This document shows, piece by piece, positions 16,293 through 25,876 of a stretch of 64,000 nucleotides of DNA; the first letter of the stretch is position 1; each line of letters starts with the position of its first letter. A program made the translations under genes and the position numbers. This DNA comes from Caballeronia sp. NK8 (GTDB taxonomy: Bacteria; Pseudomonadota; Gammaproteobacteria; Burkholderiales; Burkholderiaceae): assembly GCF_018408855.1 (NCBI RefSeq), contig NZ_AP024325.1:620001-684000 (forward strand). Reading direction: 5' to 3'. Under the pieces are notes generated by a model, which made no database searches, was not told the origin of the DNA, and saw only the letters and a program-made list of their open reading frames with translations.

Positions 16293-17561
16293 TCAGGCAC
16301 GCACGCCCGCGATCGATGCATCGGCAACAGGCCGGTCATCGATCGGAAAATGCAGCAAGGCCGCCACGAGCCCCGCTACCGCCGTTGCGCCCCAGATCAG
16401 CGAGTACGAACCCGTCGTGTCGAACACGTAGCCGCCGAGCCACGCGCCGAGAAACGAGCCAAGCTGGTGGCTCAGAAACACGACGCCGAACAGCGTGCCG
16501 AGATGCCGCGTGCCGAATACCTTCGCGATCAGACCGTTGGTGAGCGGCACCGTGCCGAGCCATGTCAGCCCCATCACGGCGGCGAAGACGACGACGGAAA
16601 CGCTGGTCGTCGGCAGCAGCACGAAGAGGGCGATCGTGCCGCCGCGAATCAGATAGAGCCACGCGAGCACGTGATGCTGCCGCCAGCGCCCGCCGAGCCA
16701 GCCGCATCCCCAACTGCCGATCATGTTGAACAGGCCGATCAGCGCGAGCGCCGTCGCGCCCAGCCCGACCGGCATGTGGCACAGCATCAGATAGCCCGGC
16801 AGATGCGTCGCTATGAACGCAAGCTGGAATCCGCAGGTGAAAAAGCCGAGCGTCAGCAGCCGATAGCCGCGATGCCGCGACGCATACGCAAGCGTTTCGC
16901 GCAACGGCATCGTGGCGGGTTGCGCGTGTTGTTCGTGCTTTTCATGCGCTTGCGCTGTCTTGCGCGCACGGCTCGCGCGATCGAGCACGATGCCGAGCGG
17001 CGCGGCGAGCAGCAGCACGAAGGCGAGGGCGTACAGCGACGCCGCCACGCCCGCATGCACGCGCACTTCCTGCGCGAAGGGCACCATCAACACTTGCCCG
17101 AGCGAGCCGCCCGCGCTGGCGAGACCCATCGCGACACTGCGCGTTTGCGGCGATGCGACGCGCCCGACCGTCGCGAGCACGACGCCGAAGCTCGTGCAAC
17201 TGATGCCGATGCCGACCAGCACGCCCAGCCCGAGCACGAGCATCCAGCCCGAGGTCGCGGCGGCGGCGAGCGCAAGTCCGGCGGCGAAGGTGGCCGCGCC
17301 CGTCGCGACGATGGGGGCGGCGCCATAGCGGTCGGCGGCTGCGCCCGCGAACGGCTGCGCGAAACCCCACACGAGATTGTGCAGCGCAATAGCGAAGGCG
17401 ATCAGCGTGACGGGCATGCCGCGATCAAAGGAAAACGGCCCGATGAAGAGCCCGAACGTCTGGCGCACGCCCATGGCGGCGCTCAGGATCAGCGCGGCGG
17501 CGCCGATGAGCACCCACGTCGTTGCGCGGTTCGTGCTCGTGGTGGTCGACAGGGACGACAT
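16293..17561 (-). CDS. MFS transporter, monocarboxylate/oxalate-formate antiporter-like
   Basis: The 422-residue protein has 12 predicted helices, with ILSAAMGVRQTFGLFIGP in the first helix and a His-rich cytoplasmic loop (AHEKHEQH) between the halves. The fold and the R in GVRQTFG resemble transporters of organic anions in this family. I use the ATG at 17561, which has AAGGAGG about 10 bases upstream; a TTG three codons earlier is too close to that site. The substrate is unknown. A LysR gene lies upstream on the same strand, separated by 85 bases. Confidence 0.87.
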   Translation of the reverse strand: MSSLSTTTSTNRATTWVLIGAAALILSAAMGVRQTFGLFIGPFSFDRGMPVTLIAFAIALHNLVWGFAQPFAGAAADRYGAAPIVATGAATFAAGLALAAAATSGWMLVLGLGVLVGIGISCTSFGVVLATVGRVASPQTRSVAMGLASAGGSLGQVLMVPFAQEVRVHAGVAASLYALAFVLLLAAPLGIVLDRASRARKTAQAHEKHEQHAQPATMPLRETLAYASRHRGYRLLTLGFFTCGFQLAFIATHLPGYLMLCHMPVGLGATALALIGLFNMIGSWGCGWLGGRWRQHHVLAWLYLIRGGTIALFVLLPTTSVSVVVFAAVMGLTWLGTVPLTNGLIAKVFGTRHLGTLFGVVFLSHQLGSFLGAWLGGYVFDTTGSYSLIWGATAVAGLVAALLHFPIDDRPVADASIAGVRA

Positions 17562-17646
17562 GGCTGGCAATCCTCCTTGCGGCCATCGTCGCAGCCGAAC
17601 GCCCGTGCTGGCAAACGAAAAGTTTTCGTGGACGGTTGAGCGCAGT

Positions 17647-18576
17647 TCAACCGCGACATTCGTGGTCTGTGCCGTCGACGAACCCGGCCGCCTGTTCGAT
17701 CAGCCAGTGGCGGAACGCGACGAGATCCGCCCGTGCGCTCGCTTGCGGCGTCTCGCAGAGCCAGTAGGCAGTCTGCGTCTCGACGCTCGTCGGCGACGCC
17801 GCGACGAGCGCGCCCGCCGCCAGTTCGCGATCGACGAGCGGACGCCGGCCGATTGCGACGCCGAGCCCGGCCGCGGCGGCATCGAAGGCGAGTTGCACGG
17901 TATCGAAGCGCAGGCCGCCGTGGAGATCGAGCGCATCGAGACCATCGAGACCCGCGCCGTCGATCCATGCCTGCCAGTCCTGGCTGGCCGTATCGACATG
18001 AATGAGCGCCGCGCGTGTGAGATCGACGACGCCGTCAGCGGTGCTCAGCCGCGCGCGATAGTCCGGGTTGCAAACCGGCACGAGCCGCTCGCCGAACAGA
18101 CGCTGCCACGATGCGCCGTCCACCGGGCCGCGGCTCAGGCGCAGGCCGAAATCGAAGCCATCGACGGGAAAGCCTGCCTGACGGCGCGAGGTGTCCACAC
18201 TGACGTCGATGTTGGGCCAGCGCGCGCGGAAATCGGCGAGGCGCGGGACCAGCCAGCGCGCGGCGAGCGTCGGCGCGCAGGTGATGGAGATCGAGCGGCG
18301 CTTGCGCTTGTCCGGCAGCGTCTGCGTGCCGATGGCGATGAGCGAGAACGCCTCGGCGATATACGGCAGATAATGTTCGCCCGCGGGGCTCAGCGACAGC
18401 CCGCGCGGCTCGCGCACGAACAGCTCGACGCCGAGCATCTCTTCCAGCGCGCTGATGCCGTGGCTCACCGCGCCCGGCGTCACATTGAGTTCGGCTGCGG
18501 CGAGCTTGAAGCTGCGGTGGCGCGCGGCGGCTTCGAAAAGACGGAGCGCGTTGAGAGGCGGAAGGCGCTGGGGCAT
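17647..18576 (-). CDS. LysR-family regulator, GcvA-like
   Basis: The 309-residue protein has the GcvA-type N-terminus PLNALRLFEAAARHRSFKLAAAELNVTPGAVSHGI with a complete winged helix, followed by the substrate-binding domain (APTLAARWLVPRL). This subgroup often regulates amino acid, beta-lactamase or transporter genes. It lies between two minus-strand MFS genes, and the downstream MFS is the nearest candidate target. Confidence 0.9.
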   Translation of the reverse strand: MPQRLPPLNALRLFEAAARHRSFKLAAAELNVTPGAVSHGISALEEMLGVELFVREPRGLSLSPAGEHYLPYIAEAFSLIAIGTQTLPDKRKRRSISITCAPTLAARWLVPRLADFRARWPNIDVSVDTSRRQAGFPVDGFDFGLRLSRGPVDGASWQRLFGERLVPVCNPDYRARLSTADGVVDLTRAALIHVDTASQDWQAWIDGAGLDGLDALDLHGGLRFDTVQLAFDAAAAGLGVAIGRRPLVDRELAAGALVAASPTSVETQTAYWLCETPQASARADLVAFRHWLIEQAAGFVDGTDHECRG

Positions 18577-18620
18577 GTTGGCGTGCGCGGATTGGCGGCG
18601 TAGGTGCGGCTAGTTTGCCA

Positions 18621-19916
18621 TCAGCGGGCCGGCTGCCGCCATGCTTTCCATCCGTCCCAAATACGCCGGGCGATGAGCCGGAACGGCGGATTGACGAACA
18701 GCACCGCCGCGCCCAGCGCGATGAAGCCGCAGACCAGAAACGTCCCGCGATACCCGAGCGCGGCCACGAGCGCGCCGGACAATACCCCGGAAAGAATCGA
18801 GCCGACGCGCGATGCGTTGAAGAACAGCGCCGTGGCCGAGCCGGGGCTGCGCGGCATCAGGTCCTGCATGTAGGTCATGCCGAGGCACGAGATCACTGAG
18901 ACGACGAATGCGTTGAAGGCCTGCATCGGAATCAGGAATCCGACGTTCGACGCCGCCGCGACCGCAACGAAATAGATCGTATGCACGACCGCGCCTGCCG
19001 CGAGCCAGCGCTGCTTGTTCAGACGCGAGCCGCGCGCGCCGAGCGCCAGCATCATCGGAATCTCGAGCAGCGCGCCGAGCCCCAGCATGACGGATACGTC
19101 GATGCGCGAGCCATGCATGCCATGCACGACGTACAGCGGCAGAACGATCATGGTGGCGCTCGCGGCGAGCCCGATCAGCGTCATCGCGATGGTGGCGCGC
19201 GTGATCTCCGCGCGCGTGTGCGGCGCGCCGGCGTGCGGCGGCACGAGTTCTTCGGTGTCGGGCGCGGTCACTTCGAGCGGTGATGTCGGATCGCCGGCGT
19301 AGTGCGCGGGCGCGCTGTGCGGGTCGCCCCTGGGGGACTCGTGCATGCGCCAGACGATGCCGCCGCACGCGACGAAACAGGCCGCCGCGAACAGAAACAG
19401 TCCGTAGAAGCCGGCGGCGGCCAGGACCAGCGCGCCGACGGAAGGCCCGAACACCCACGCCATCGAGAGGACGGTTCTGAGCGTCGCGAGGGCGAGGGCG
19501 CGTTCGGCTTCGTCATCGACGGGGAGCGCGGCGCGCGCGAACGAGAACACCAGCGACATGGCGGAGCCGCCCGCGCCCAGAAACACGACGCCGATCGCGA
19601 CCAGCGCAGCGTAATCGCGCACCAGGCAAAGCAGCAGGAATCCGAGCGACGACGCGACGAGCGCCGCGAGCAGGAGTCCGCGATGATGGCCGTGTCTGTC
19701 GGACCACTTGCCGGCGAATGCGCTGGCCACCACGCCGCTCGCGGCGATCAACGTCATGAATACGCCAAGACGCAAGGGGCTCATGTCGGCCTGTTCGACG
19801 CTGAACAGCGACAGATACGGCGCGGTGAAGGACATCGCGATGCCGAGCATCAGCGTCGCAGCGGACAGCGGCAGAAAGAAGGGAATCCGGGTGAGACTGA
19901 GCAGGCGCGTGTTCAT
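18621..19916 (-). CDS. MFS sugar efflux transporter, SetA/SetB-like
   Basis: The 431-residue protein has about 12 helices. The first block (MLGIAMSFTAPYLSLF) and the segments KWSDRHGHHRG and LRTVLSMAWVFGPSVGALV match the SET family, which exports sugars and glucosides across the inner membrane. A hydrophilic central loop of about 45 residues is rich in acidic and proline residues. It begins with an ATG at 19916 and is not obviously linked to the secretion genes further right. Confidence 0.85.
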   Translation of the reverse strand: MNTRLLSLTRIPFFLPLSAATLMLGIAMSFTAPYLSLFSVEQADMSPLRLGVFMTLIAASGVVASAFAGKWSDRHGHHRGLLLAALVASSLGFLLLCLVRDYAALVAIGVVFLGAGGSAMSLVFSFARAALPVDDEAERALALATLRTVLSMAWVFGPSVGALVLAAAGFYGLFLFAAACFVACGGIVWRMHESPRGDPHSAPAHYAGDPTSPLEVTAPDTEELVPPHAGAPHTRAEITRATIAMTLIGLAASATMIVLPLYVVHGMHGSRIDVSVMLGLGALLEIPMMLALGARGSRLNKQRWLAAGAVVHTIYFVAVAAASNVGFLIPMQAFNAFVVSVISCLGMTYMQDLMPRSPGSATALFFNASRVGSILSGVLSGALVAALGYRGTFLVCGFIALGAAVLFVNPPFRLIARRIWDGWKAWRQPAR

Positions 19917-20024
19917 TGGGGCGTGGGGGCGACTCGGGGGCGAGTCGGGAGGAGCGGGGCGGGCTCGGTTGCAAACATCACGCGATTGTAGCGGCGCGCG
20001 CCAGCGTCCTCGGGAGGAGCCGCA

Positions 20025-22121
20025 TCAAAACCCGCTCTGCCGGATCAGCGCGCCAAGCACATGCGTTCCCCCTTCAACCAGCAGACTCCTGCGCGCACCA
20101 TCGATCTGCAACTGCCCGCGCGTTTCCCACATGTTGACAGGCGGCGCATCCAGCCCGACGAGCACATGGAACAGCGCCGGGTTCGGAACCAGCGCGCCAC
20201 GCTCCGGCGACACCGCAAGCGGCCCCTTGTAGCGCGACGCGAGCATCGGTTGATCGAGCTGACGCACACGCGTGGTGTCGATGGCGAGCACGCGCCCGGC
20301 GATCGGCGCAACCTGTCCGACGGGATAGAAGCGCGCCCGATCGCCGACGGCGATGCGCTGAACCTCGTCCTGTCTGACGAACGCGTCGACCTGCCAGCTA
20401 CGCGGATCGATCAGCACGCCCACCGGCACTTTCGGATTGATCCATTGCCCGGCGCGCCATTGCGGATCGACATCGGTCCAAAGGCCCGCGAACGGCGCGC
20501 GCAGGCTCAGGCGTGCGATCTCCGAATGGGCCGCGGCAGCTTCCTCGACCTGCACGCGCAGGCGCTCGCGCACCGAGGTCTGCTGATCGAGCCCGTTCGC
20601 GTCGGCGATGAGGCCCGCAAGGCGGCCTTCGTAGCCGCGAATGCCGGCTTCGCTGCGGCGCATCCGTCCAGCGATGTCGGGTTCGTCCATCTCCATCAGC
20701 GTGGCGTCGGAACTCACCGGGCCAGCGGGCCGAATCGCCTGGATGCGCGCGGGAAACGGCACGAACACGCGCAGTACGCGCTCCGCACGCGCGACGCCGT
20801 CCGCGTGGATCTGCGTGCGCCAGGGCACCGCCAGCAAGCCGAGCGCGCCGGCGACCAAAACGCCGAACACGAGCCGGCGCCCCCGCGCCACGCGCCGCCG
20901 ATTCGCCCACCAGTAACCCAGTTCGCGCCACACCGGCAGCACGATGAACCAGCTCACCTCGACTGCGAACAGCACGATGCCGAGCAGCTTGAAGAAGAAC
21001 AGATACACGGTAATCGCGATACCGAGAAACAGCACGAGCCGATAAAGCCAGGTTACGAACTCGAATGCGACCAACAGACGCCGTTGCATGACGCCGAACG
21101 GTTCGGGCCACGGATCGTCGAGGCCGAGAATCGCGCGTCGCAGGCTCACGCGCGCGAGTGCGGACGCCCGGAAGTGCAGGTTCGGAAAGTCGAGCAGATC
21201 CGAAAGGATGAAGTATCCGTCGAAGCGCATGAACGGACTCGCGTTGAGCGCGAGCGAGAGCACCCAACTGGTCGTCGCGAGATAGAGCAACGCGTTGCGC
21301 AGCGGCCCCGGATCGCTCAACGCCCAGCACAGCGTCGAGAGGCCCGCGAGCGACAGTTCGCACAGAATGCCCGCCGACGCGATCGCGAGCCGCTGGCGCG
21401 CGCGCTTGAGCTTCCAGCTTTCGCCAGTGTCGGTGTAGAGCATCGGCCACAGCACGACGAACGCCACGCCCATGTGCGCGACCTTCAGCCCGAGCCGCGT
21501 GGCGACGATCGCATGCGCCATCTCATGCAGCGTCTTGGCGACGATGAGCGCAAGCGCGAAACTCACCATGCCTTCGACGGAGAAGGACTCGACCACGGCC
21601 TTCGTGAACACGTCCCACTGCTGAAGCACGAGCACGATCCCGACGACGCTCGCGATCGCGACGATGATTGGCGTAGCCGGCGTGAAGAGCCAGCCGAGGC
21701 GCTTCGCGAGCCACGCGAGAAAGCGCTGCGGGCGCACCAGCGGAATGCGGAAGAACAGATAGTGATGCAGCCACCAGCGCCACGTGAACCATTGCGCGCG
21801 CTGGGCGCGTCGCAAACGGGCGAGCGTGTCGGGTGTCGGCTTGAGGAGTCCGTGCCGTTCGAGAAACGCGCGGAATGCGATCACCTGCTCGATCACCGGC
21901 CTGAGCGCGGTCTCCTGCCCGATCTCGCTGCAGATTTGCGCGGGCGGCCTGTCCCAGCGCAGCAGACATTCGAACTCCAGCCAGCCGATCCGATAGAAGC
22001 GGTTCACGACGATGTCCTGGATCACCCACGCGGGCTCGCCGTTTCGTCCCGGCGATGCTTCCGAGAGGCGCAGGTCTTCGCGCAGGGCGGGCGAGGGCGC
22101 GTCGGGATCGATCGTCATCAC
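20025..22121 (-). CDS. M50 metalloprotease fused to an adaptor-like (HlyD-type) domain
   Basis: The 698-residue protein has a cytoplasmic N-terminus, then several membrane helices with the zinc motif HEMAH at residues 199-203 and the distal ligand block NASPFMRFDG at 293-302, both intact for site-2-protease-like M50 peptidases. After the last helix (about residue 405-425) follows a periplasmic part with a helical hairpin and beta-barrel like a membrane fusion protein. Such fusions are often labelled peptide zinc metalloproteases. It overlaps the GAF-like/HlyD gene by 4 bases and ends the operon of the giant surface protein. I infer that it is the inner-membrane exporter or processing component in place of an ABC transporter. 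Confidence 0.85.
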   Translation of the reverse strand: MMTIDPDAPSPALREDLRLSEASPGRNGEPAWVIQDIVVNRFYRIGWLEFECLLRWDRPPAQICSEIGQETALRPVIEQVIAFRAFLERHGLLKPTPDTLARLRRAQRAQWFTWRWWLHHYLFFRIPLVRPQRFLAWLAKRLGWLFTPATPIIVAIASVVGIVLVLQQWDVFTKAVVESFSVEGMVSFALALIVAKTLHEMAHAIVATRLGLKVAHMGVAFVVLWPMLYTDTGESWKLKRARQRLAIASAGILCELSLAGLSTLCWALSDPGPLRNALLYLATTSWVLSLALNASPFMRFDGYFILSDLLDFPNLHFRASALARVSLRRAILGLDDPWPEPFGVMQRRLLVAFEFVTWLYRLVLFLGIAITVYLFFFKLLGIVLFAVEVSWFIVLPVWRELGYWWANRRRVARGRRLVFGVLVAGALGLLAVPWRTQIHADGVARAERVLRVFVPFPARIQAIRPAGPVSSDATLMEMDEPDIAGRMRRSEAGIRGYEGRLAGLIADANGLDQQTSVRERLRVQVEEAAAAHSEIARLSLRAPFAGLWTDVDPQWRAGQWINPKVPVGVLIDPRSWQVDAFVRQDEVQRIAVGDRARFYPVGQVAPIAGRVLAIDTTRVRQLDQPMLASRYKGPLAVSPERGALVPNPALFHVLVGLDAPPVNMWETRGQLQIDGARRSLLVEGGTHVLGALIRQSGF

Positions 22122-23467
22122 AGTCCCGACCAGGCGCGCAGCGCGGCGAGCGGCCGGCGCAGCACGTAGTACGCGAGGCTCACCGGCCGGCCGTACAGTT
22201 TCGCCGTGCCGTGCAGGCCGAGCCGCGCATGCTCGCGCTCGCTCACGCCATCGTCGACGCTCGCGAGCAGCCGGTACGCGACGATGTCATCCTCGGTCGC
22301 CTTCGCCTCGTAGCTCGTCTCGACGATGCGGCCGTGCAGCGGCGCGAGCGGCCACGCCGTCAGATAGAGCGTGACCTCGTCGCCGGGATCGAGCGCGATG
22401 GCGTCCGCGACGGCCAGATGGATGAGGATCGCGGGCTTGCCCGGATCGGCGAGTTGCAGGATGCGCTCGCCGGTGATGACGGGCTTGCCGATCCAGTCGT
22501 TTGGATCGCTGAACACGGCCACGCCGTTTTCCGGCGCGAAGACCCGCGTGCGCTGCAACTGAGCCGTCACTGCGGCGAGTTCCGCGCGGCGCTGTTCCGC
22601 GACGCCGTTCAGCACGGTCAGCTCGTTCTTGCTCTGCGCGTTATCGAAGGCGCGCTGGCTCGCGGCGGTCAGCTCGGCATCCGCGACGGCGACCTGCCGT
22701 TGCAGCACGTCGACGCGGCTTTTCAGCGACGTTTCGTCGAGCGAGAACAGCAGCGCGCCCGCGTCCACGCGCTGATTGGGCCGCACGGCGAGCGAAGCGA
22801 TGACGCCGTCGATCGGCGAGCTGATGATGCGCGCGCTGCCCGAGACGATTTCGGCGGGCGCGAGCACGGTCTGCCGCACCGGAACGAACAGCAGCAGCGC
22901 GGCCGCCGCGCACGCGGCGAGCACCTGCCGGCGCGACGGCCGCCAGCCGAAGCGCAGGCTGCGCCGCGTGAGCGACCACCAGCAGTAACCCCAGGTCTTG
23001 ACCGTGCCGCGCAGCACGGCGGCGAAGGCTTCGGCCGGTGGATCGTCAAGGAGCACGAAGAGCAGCGCGAGCCGCTTGCCGTTCGGCGCATGCACCGGCA
23101 CGCACCAGACGCCCTTCGGCCACCATTCGGCCCAGCCATCGGCGATGTCGGGCGGCGGATCGACGGCGTCACGCGCGAACCATTGCGGCTCGTCGCTGGC
23201 GAGCCGCGCCGCGATCCACGCGCTCGCGCGCCCGAGCCAGACGAGATAGGGCGAATCTTCGGCGGGCGAGGCGAGACCGGACGCGCACACGAGCTCGCAA
23301 TGCCTGCCGCGATCGGCGAACACGAGCGCCTGCCGAAAGGGCTGCACCGCGTGCAGATCGTTGGCCATCGTGAACGCGAGCGCATCGACCGTTTCGGCCG
23401 CCATCGCGCGCTCGCGCAGCGCGTCCAGATAGAGCAGCAGCGGCGCGGGAGGGAAGGGTTCGTTCAT
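22118..23467 (-). CDS. HlyD-family adaptor with N-terminal GAF-like cytoplasmic domain
   Basis: The 449-residue protein begins with about 180 soluble residues whose pattern (ALAFTMANDLHAVQPFRQAL, later GVWCVPVHAPNGKRLALLFV) suggests a GAF-like sensor domain. One membrane helix follows (about 190-207, VLAACAAAALLLFVPV), then a periplasmic lipoyl/barrel-sandwich and coiled-coil adaptor (SSPIDGVIASLAVRPNQRVD). Adaptors normally lack such a cytoplasmic head, so it may gate export or respond to a ligand. The gene is 10 bases after the periplasmic adaptor gene and overlaps the M50 gene. Confidence 0.83.
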   Translation of the reverse strand: MNEPFPPAPLLLYLDALRERAMAAETVDALAFTMANDLHAVQPFRQALVFADRGRHCELVCASGLASPAEDSPYLVWLGRASAWIAARLASDEPQWFARDAVDPPPDIADGWAEWWPKGVWCVPVHAPNGKRLALLFVLLDDPPAEAFAAVLRGTVKTWGYCWWSLTRRSLRFGWRPSRRQVLAACAAAALLLFVPVRQTVLAPAEIVSGSARIISSPIDGVIASLAVRPNQRVDAGALLFSLDETSLKSRVDVLQRQVAVADAELTAASQRAFDNAQSKNELTVLNGVAEQRRAELAAVTAQLQRTRVFAPENGVAVFSDPNDWIGKPVITGERILQLADPGKPAILIHLAVADAIALDPGDEVTLYLTAWPLAPLHGRIVETSYEAKATEDDIVAYRLLASVDDGVSEREHARLGLHGTAKLYGRPVSLAYYVLRRPLAALRAWSGL

Positions 23468-23477
23468 CGCGGCTCGT

Positions 23478-24245
23478 TCAGGGATTCGCCGGAATCCGCG
23501 CGACGCCGCTCATGCCCGCGACGAGATCCTGCGGCGCGCCGTCGAGCTGCGCTTCGAGTTCGACCGTCTGCGCAACCGCGTCGACCCGCGCGTTGACCGC
23601 GCTCACATGCGCCGGATAGGTCTTGCCGGTTTCGTGGATGGTGATATCGAGCCGGCTGCCCGAACGCAGCCTGACTAGCAGCGCGGATGGCACGTTCAGC
23701 CGCACCTTGAGGGCGCCGTCGCTGACCAGATCGACGATCGGCGTGCCCGCGCTGACGGTCTGATACGGCTTGACGTACACCTTCGCGATACGTCCGCTGA
23801 ACGGCGCGATCACCTGGCAATAGCCGAGTTGCGCTTTCGCGAGCGAGAGCGCGCCCTTGGCCTTTTCGACATCGGTGGACGCCATCGCCACTTCGATATC
23901 GCCCGCCGCTTTCAGATCGCGCAGGCTGCGCTTGGCGGCGAGATTCTGAGTCGCCATGTTCAGTTCCGCTTTCGCGACGCTCGCGCGCGCCTGCACTTCG
24001 GCGCAGTTCATCTGCGCGATCACGGCGTTCTTTGCAATCGGCTTGCCGAGCGACGCGTGCAGATCGGTGACGGTGCCGTTCATTTCACTCGACAGCGTGG
24101 TTTCGAGACTGGGCGCGAGCAGCACGCGGATCGCGTTGGGATCGTCGAGAGCGTCGCCGGCGGGTTTCGCGGCCTGCGCAAGCGGCAGGACGAACAGCAG
24201 CAGCGCCGCCGCGCGCCGAAAGCGTTCAGCGCACGGATAGGGCAT
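23478..24245 (-). CDS. Periplasmic adaptor (membrane fusion) subunit
   Basis: The 255-residue protein has a signal peptide (AAALLLFVLPLAQA), a split lipoyl motif, a short helical hairpin (residues about 75-125) and a beta-barrel domain (QVIAPFSGRIAKVYVKPYQTV). It is shorter than RND adaptors. I place the start at 24245, inside the end of the TolC gene, because the signal peptide follows immediately; an earlier in-frame start at 24272 is possible. It would bridge the inner-membrane components and the TolC-like channel. Confidence 0.84.
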   Translation of the reverse strand: MPYPCAERFRRAAALLLFVLPLAQAAKPAGDALDDPNAIRVLLAPSLETTLSSEMNGTVTDLHASLGKPIAKNAVIAQMNCAEVQARASVAKAELNMATQNLAAKRSLRDLKAAGDIEVAMASTDVEKAKGALSLAKAQLGYCQVIAPFSGRIAKVYVKPYQTVSAGTPIVDLVSDGALKVRLNVPSALLVRLRSGSRLDITIHETGKTYPAHVSAVNARVDAVAQTVELEAQLDGAPQDLVAGMSGVARIPANP

Positions 24246-25854
24246 CGCTCGCTCCGGCCGGATGGGCGACAAGCGGTTGCGCCATTGCAGGCGCGGGCGG
24301 CGACATCTGTCCGAACGGCGCGAGCGGCGCGGCCGAATCGGGGGCGGGAAGCCTCGGCAGATACGTCTCCTGCCGCGTCATCGTGCGCTTGATTTCGAGT
24401 GCGAGCGTATCGACATCGTCTTTCGCGATGGCATCGGGCATGACGTCATAACCGAGCGAGTTGTAGAGCCGTCCCCACGCCGACTGGCAGTCGGAATACG
24501 CCGCCTCGCGCAGATAGCGCGACAAGAGATAACGCCCTTCGGCGCGGATTACTTCCAGCTCGGACCCGATCGACGCCGTGCGGGCGGCGTTGGCGTAATC
24601 GAGGAGATCGTGATCGACACGCAGGCTGTCGTCGGCGAAGCTCAGTTCCTGCAACGCGAGCTGATAGCGCAGCGAGCCGATGCGCACTTGCGTGAGAATC
24701 GCCATCGAAAGCGCCATGCGCCGCAGATTGTCGGTCTGCTCCTGCGAGGCGGCCTGCTCGTTCAGCGCCGGCAGTTGCAGCAGCCGGAACAGATTCAGCG
24801 ACACGCGCACCCCCACTGCCGCCCAATAGTTGTTGTAGAGATAGGTGTTGGAGTCATAGTTCACGTTCATGTCGATGCCGATATTCGGCCACAACTGAGC
24901 CTTGGCGATCCTGATGTCGTTCTCGTTGACCCGTTTGCGATACCACTCCTCCATGATCTCCGGGCGGTTCTGCAGGGCGATCAGTTCGAGCGTCGGCTGC
25001 GGCGTGGACAGGGGCGGCAATGGCAGTGCGCCATCGTTGGTATCGGCGAGCACGAGCGGCGTGCCGGGCGGCAACGACATCAGCGCGACCAGTTCGGCCT
25101 GCGCGAATTCGAGATCCTGGCGGCGCACGGTCAAGAGCGAAATGGCATCGAGCAGCGCGCGCTGATAGGCCAGAACGTCCTGCCGTGGCATGAGTCCCTT
25201 GTCCTGCGCCTCGTGTGCATTGCGCAGCGCGGCCTGGGTGCGCGCGATCAACTGATCGACTTCCGGTTTCAGGCGCTGCGCGGACAGCGCGCGCCAATAG
25301 GCGTTCCGCACGTCCTGAAGCACGTTCTGCGCGACCTTGCGGCGGCGCTCCTCGGCCATCAGCATCTGGTCGGAGCGTTGCTGCGTGCGGTAATACGCCA
25401 TGCCGAAGTCGATCAGGTTCCACGTCATGCCGAGCGACACCAGTTCGTGATAGCGCTGCTCCGACGTCGACGGCCGCAAGCTCACCTGCCGATCCTCGAT
25501 GCCGATCGACGTTCCGCCCGAGTCGTTGCTGCGATACGAATAGCCCGCCGAGGCCACCAGTTGCGGCAACAGCGCATTGGTCGAGACATCGCGCAGATTC
25601 GCGGCGAGCGCGCTTTCCATCAGCTTGAGCCGGTAGTCGAGGTTGTACTTCAGCGCGCGCGCGGCGGCCTGATAGAACGTGATGGGGCCTTTGACCGGCT
25701 CCTGCGCGTCGTACATGGCGAGCTGGTCGGTGACGACGCGATCGCGGATCTGATCGGTCGTCGCGGGTTGCGGCTGAAGGGACGAGCAGCCCGCGAGAAC
25801 GCACAGCGCGAAGGCGGCCGCGGCTCCGGACAGATGCGGCTGAGGTCTTGGCAT
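24226..25854 (-). CDS. TolC-family outer membrane channel lipoprotein
   Basis: The 542-residue protein carries a lipobox LAGC at the end of its signal peptide and the two-fold repeated helical structure of outer membrane efflux proteins (ITFYQAAARALKYNLDYRLK near the start, and a second such block in the C-terminal half). The ATG at 25854 has GAGGA upstream; an in-frame extension to 25929 would overlap the giant gene and lacks a signal peptide. It begins 22 bases after the giant protein gene, which argues for a dedicated secretion channel. Confidence 0.87.
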   Translation of the reverse strand: MPRPQPHLSGAAAAFALCVLAGCSSLQPQPATTDQIRDRVVTDQLAMYDAQEPVKGPITFYQAAARALKYNLDYRLKLMESALAANLRDVSTNALLPQLVASAGYSYRSNDSGGTSIGIEDRQVSLRPSTSEQRYHELVSLGMTWNLIDFGMAYYRTQQRSDQMLMAEERRRKVAQNVLQDVRNAYWRALSAQRLKPEVDQLIARTQAALRNAHEAQDKGLMPRQDVLAYQRALLDAISLLTVRRQDLEFAQAELVALMSLPPGTPLVLADTNDGALPLPPLSTPQPTLELIALQNRPEIMEEWYRKRVNENDIRIAKAQLWPNIGIDMNVNYDSNTYLYNNYWAAVGVRVSLNLFRLLQLPALNEQAASQEQTDNLRRMALSMAILTQVRIGSLRYQLALQELSFADDSLRVDHDLLDYANAARTASIGSELEVIRAEGRYLLSRYLREAAYSDCQSAWGRLYNSLGYDVMPDAIAKDDVDTLALEIKRTMTRQETYLPRLPAPDSAAPLAPFGQMSPPAPAMAQPLVAHPAGASDALSVR

Positions 25855-25876
25855 GGCGCGAATCCTCGTTCGAGAG

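Noticed and set aside
20061..22169. Long plus-strand frame opposite the M50 gene
   Set aside because: The HExxH and distal ligand motifs are on the minus strand; the plus-strand product is Arg/His-rich with no family pattern.
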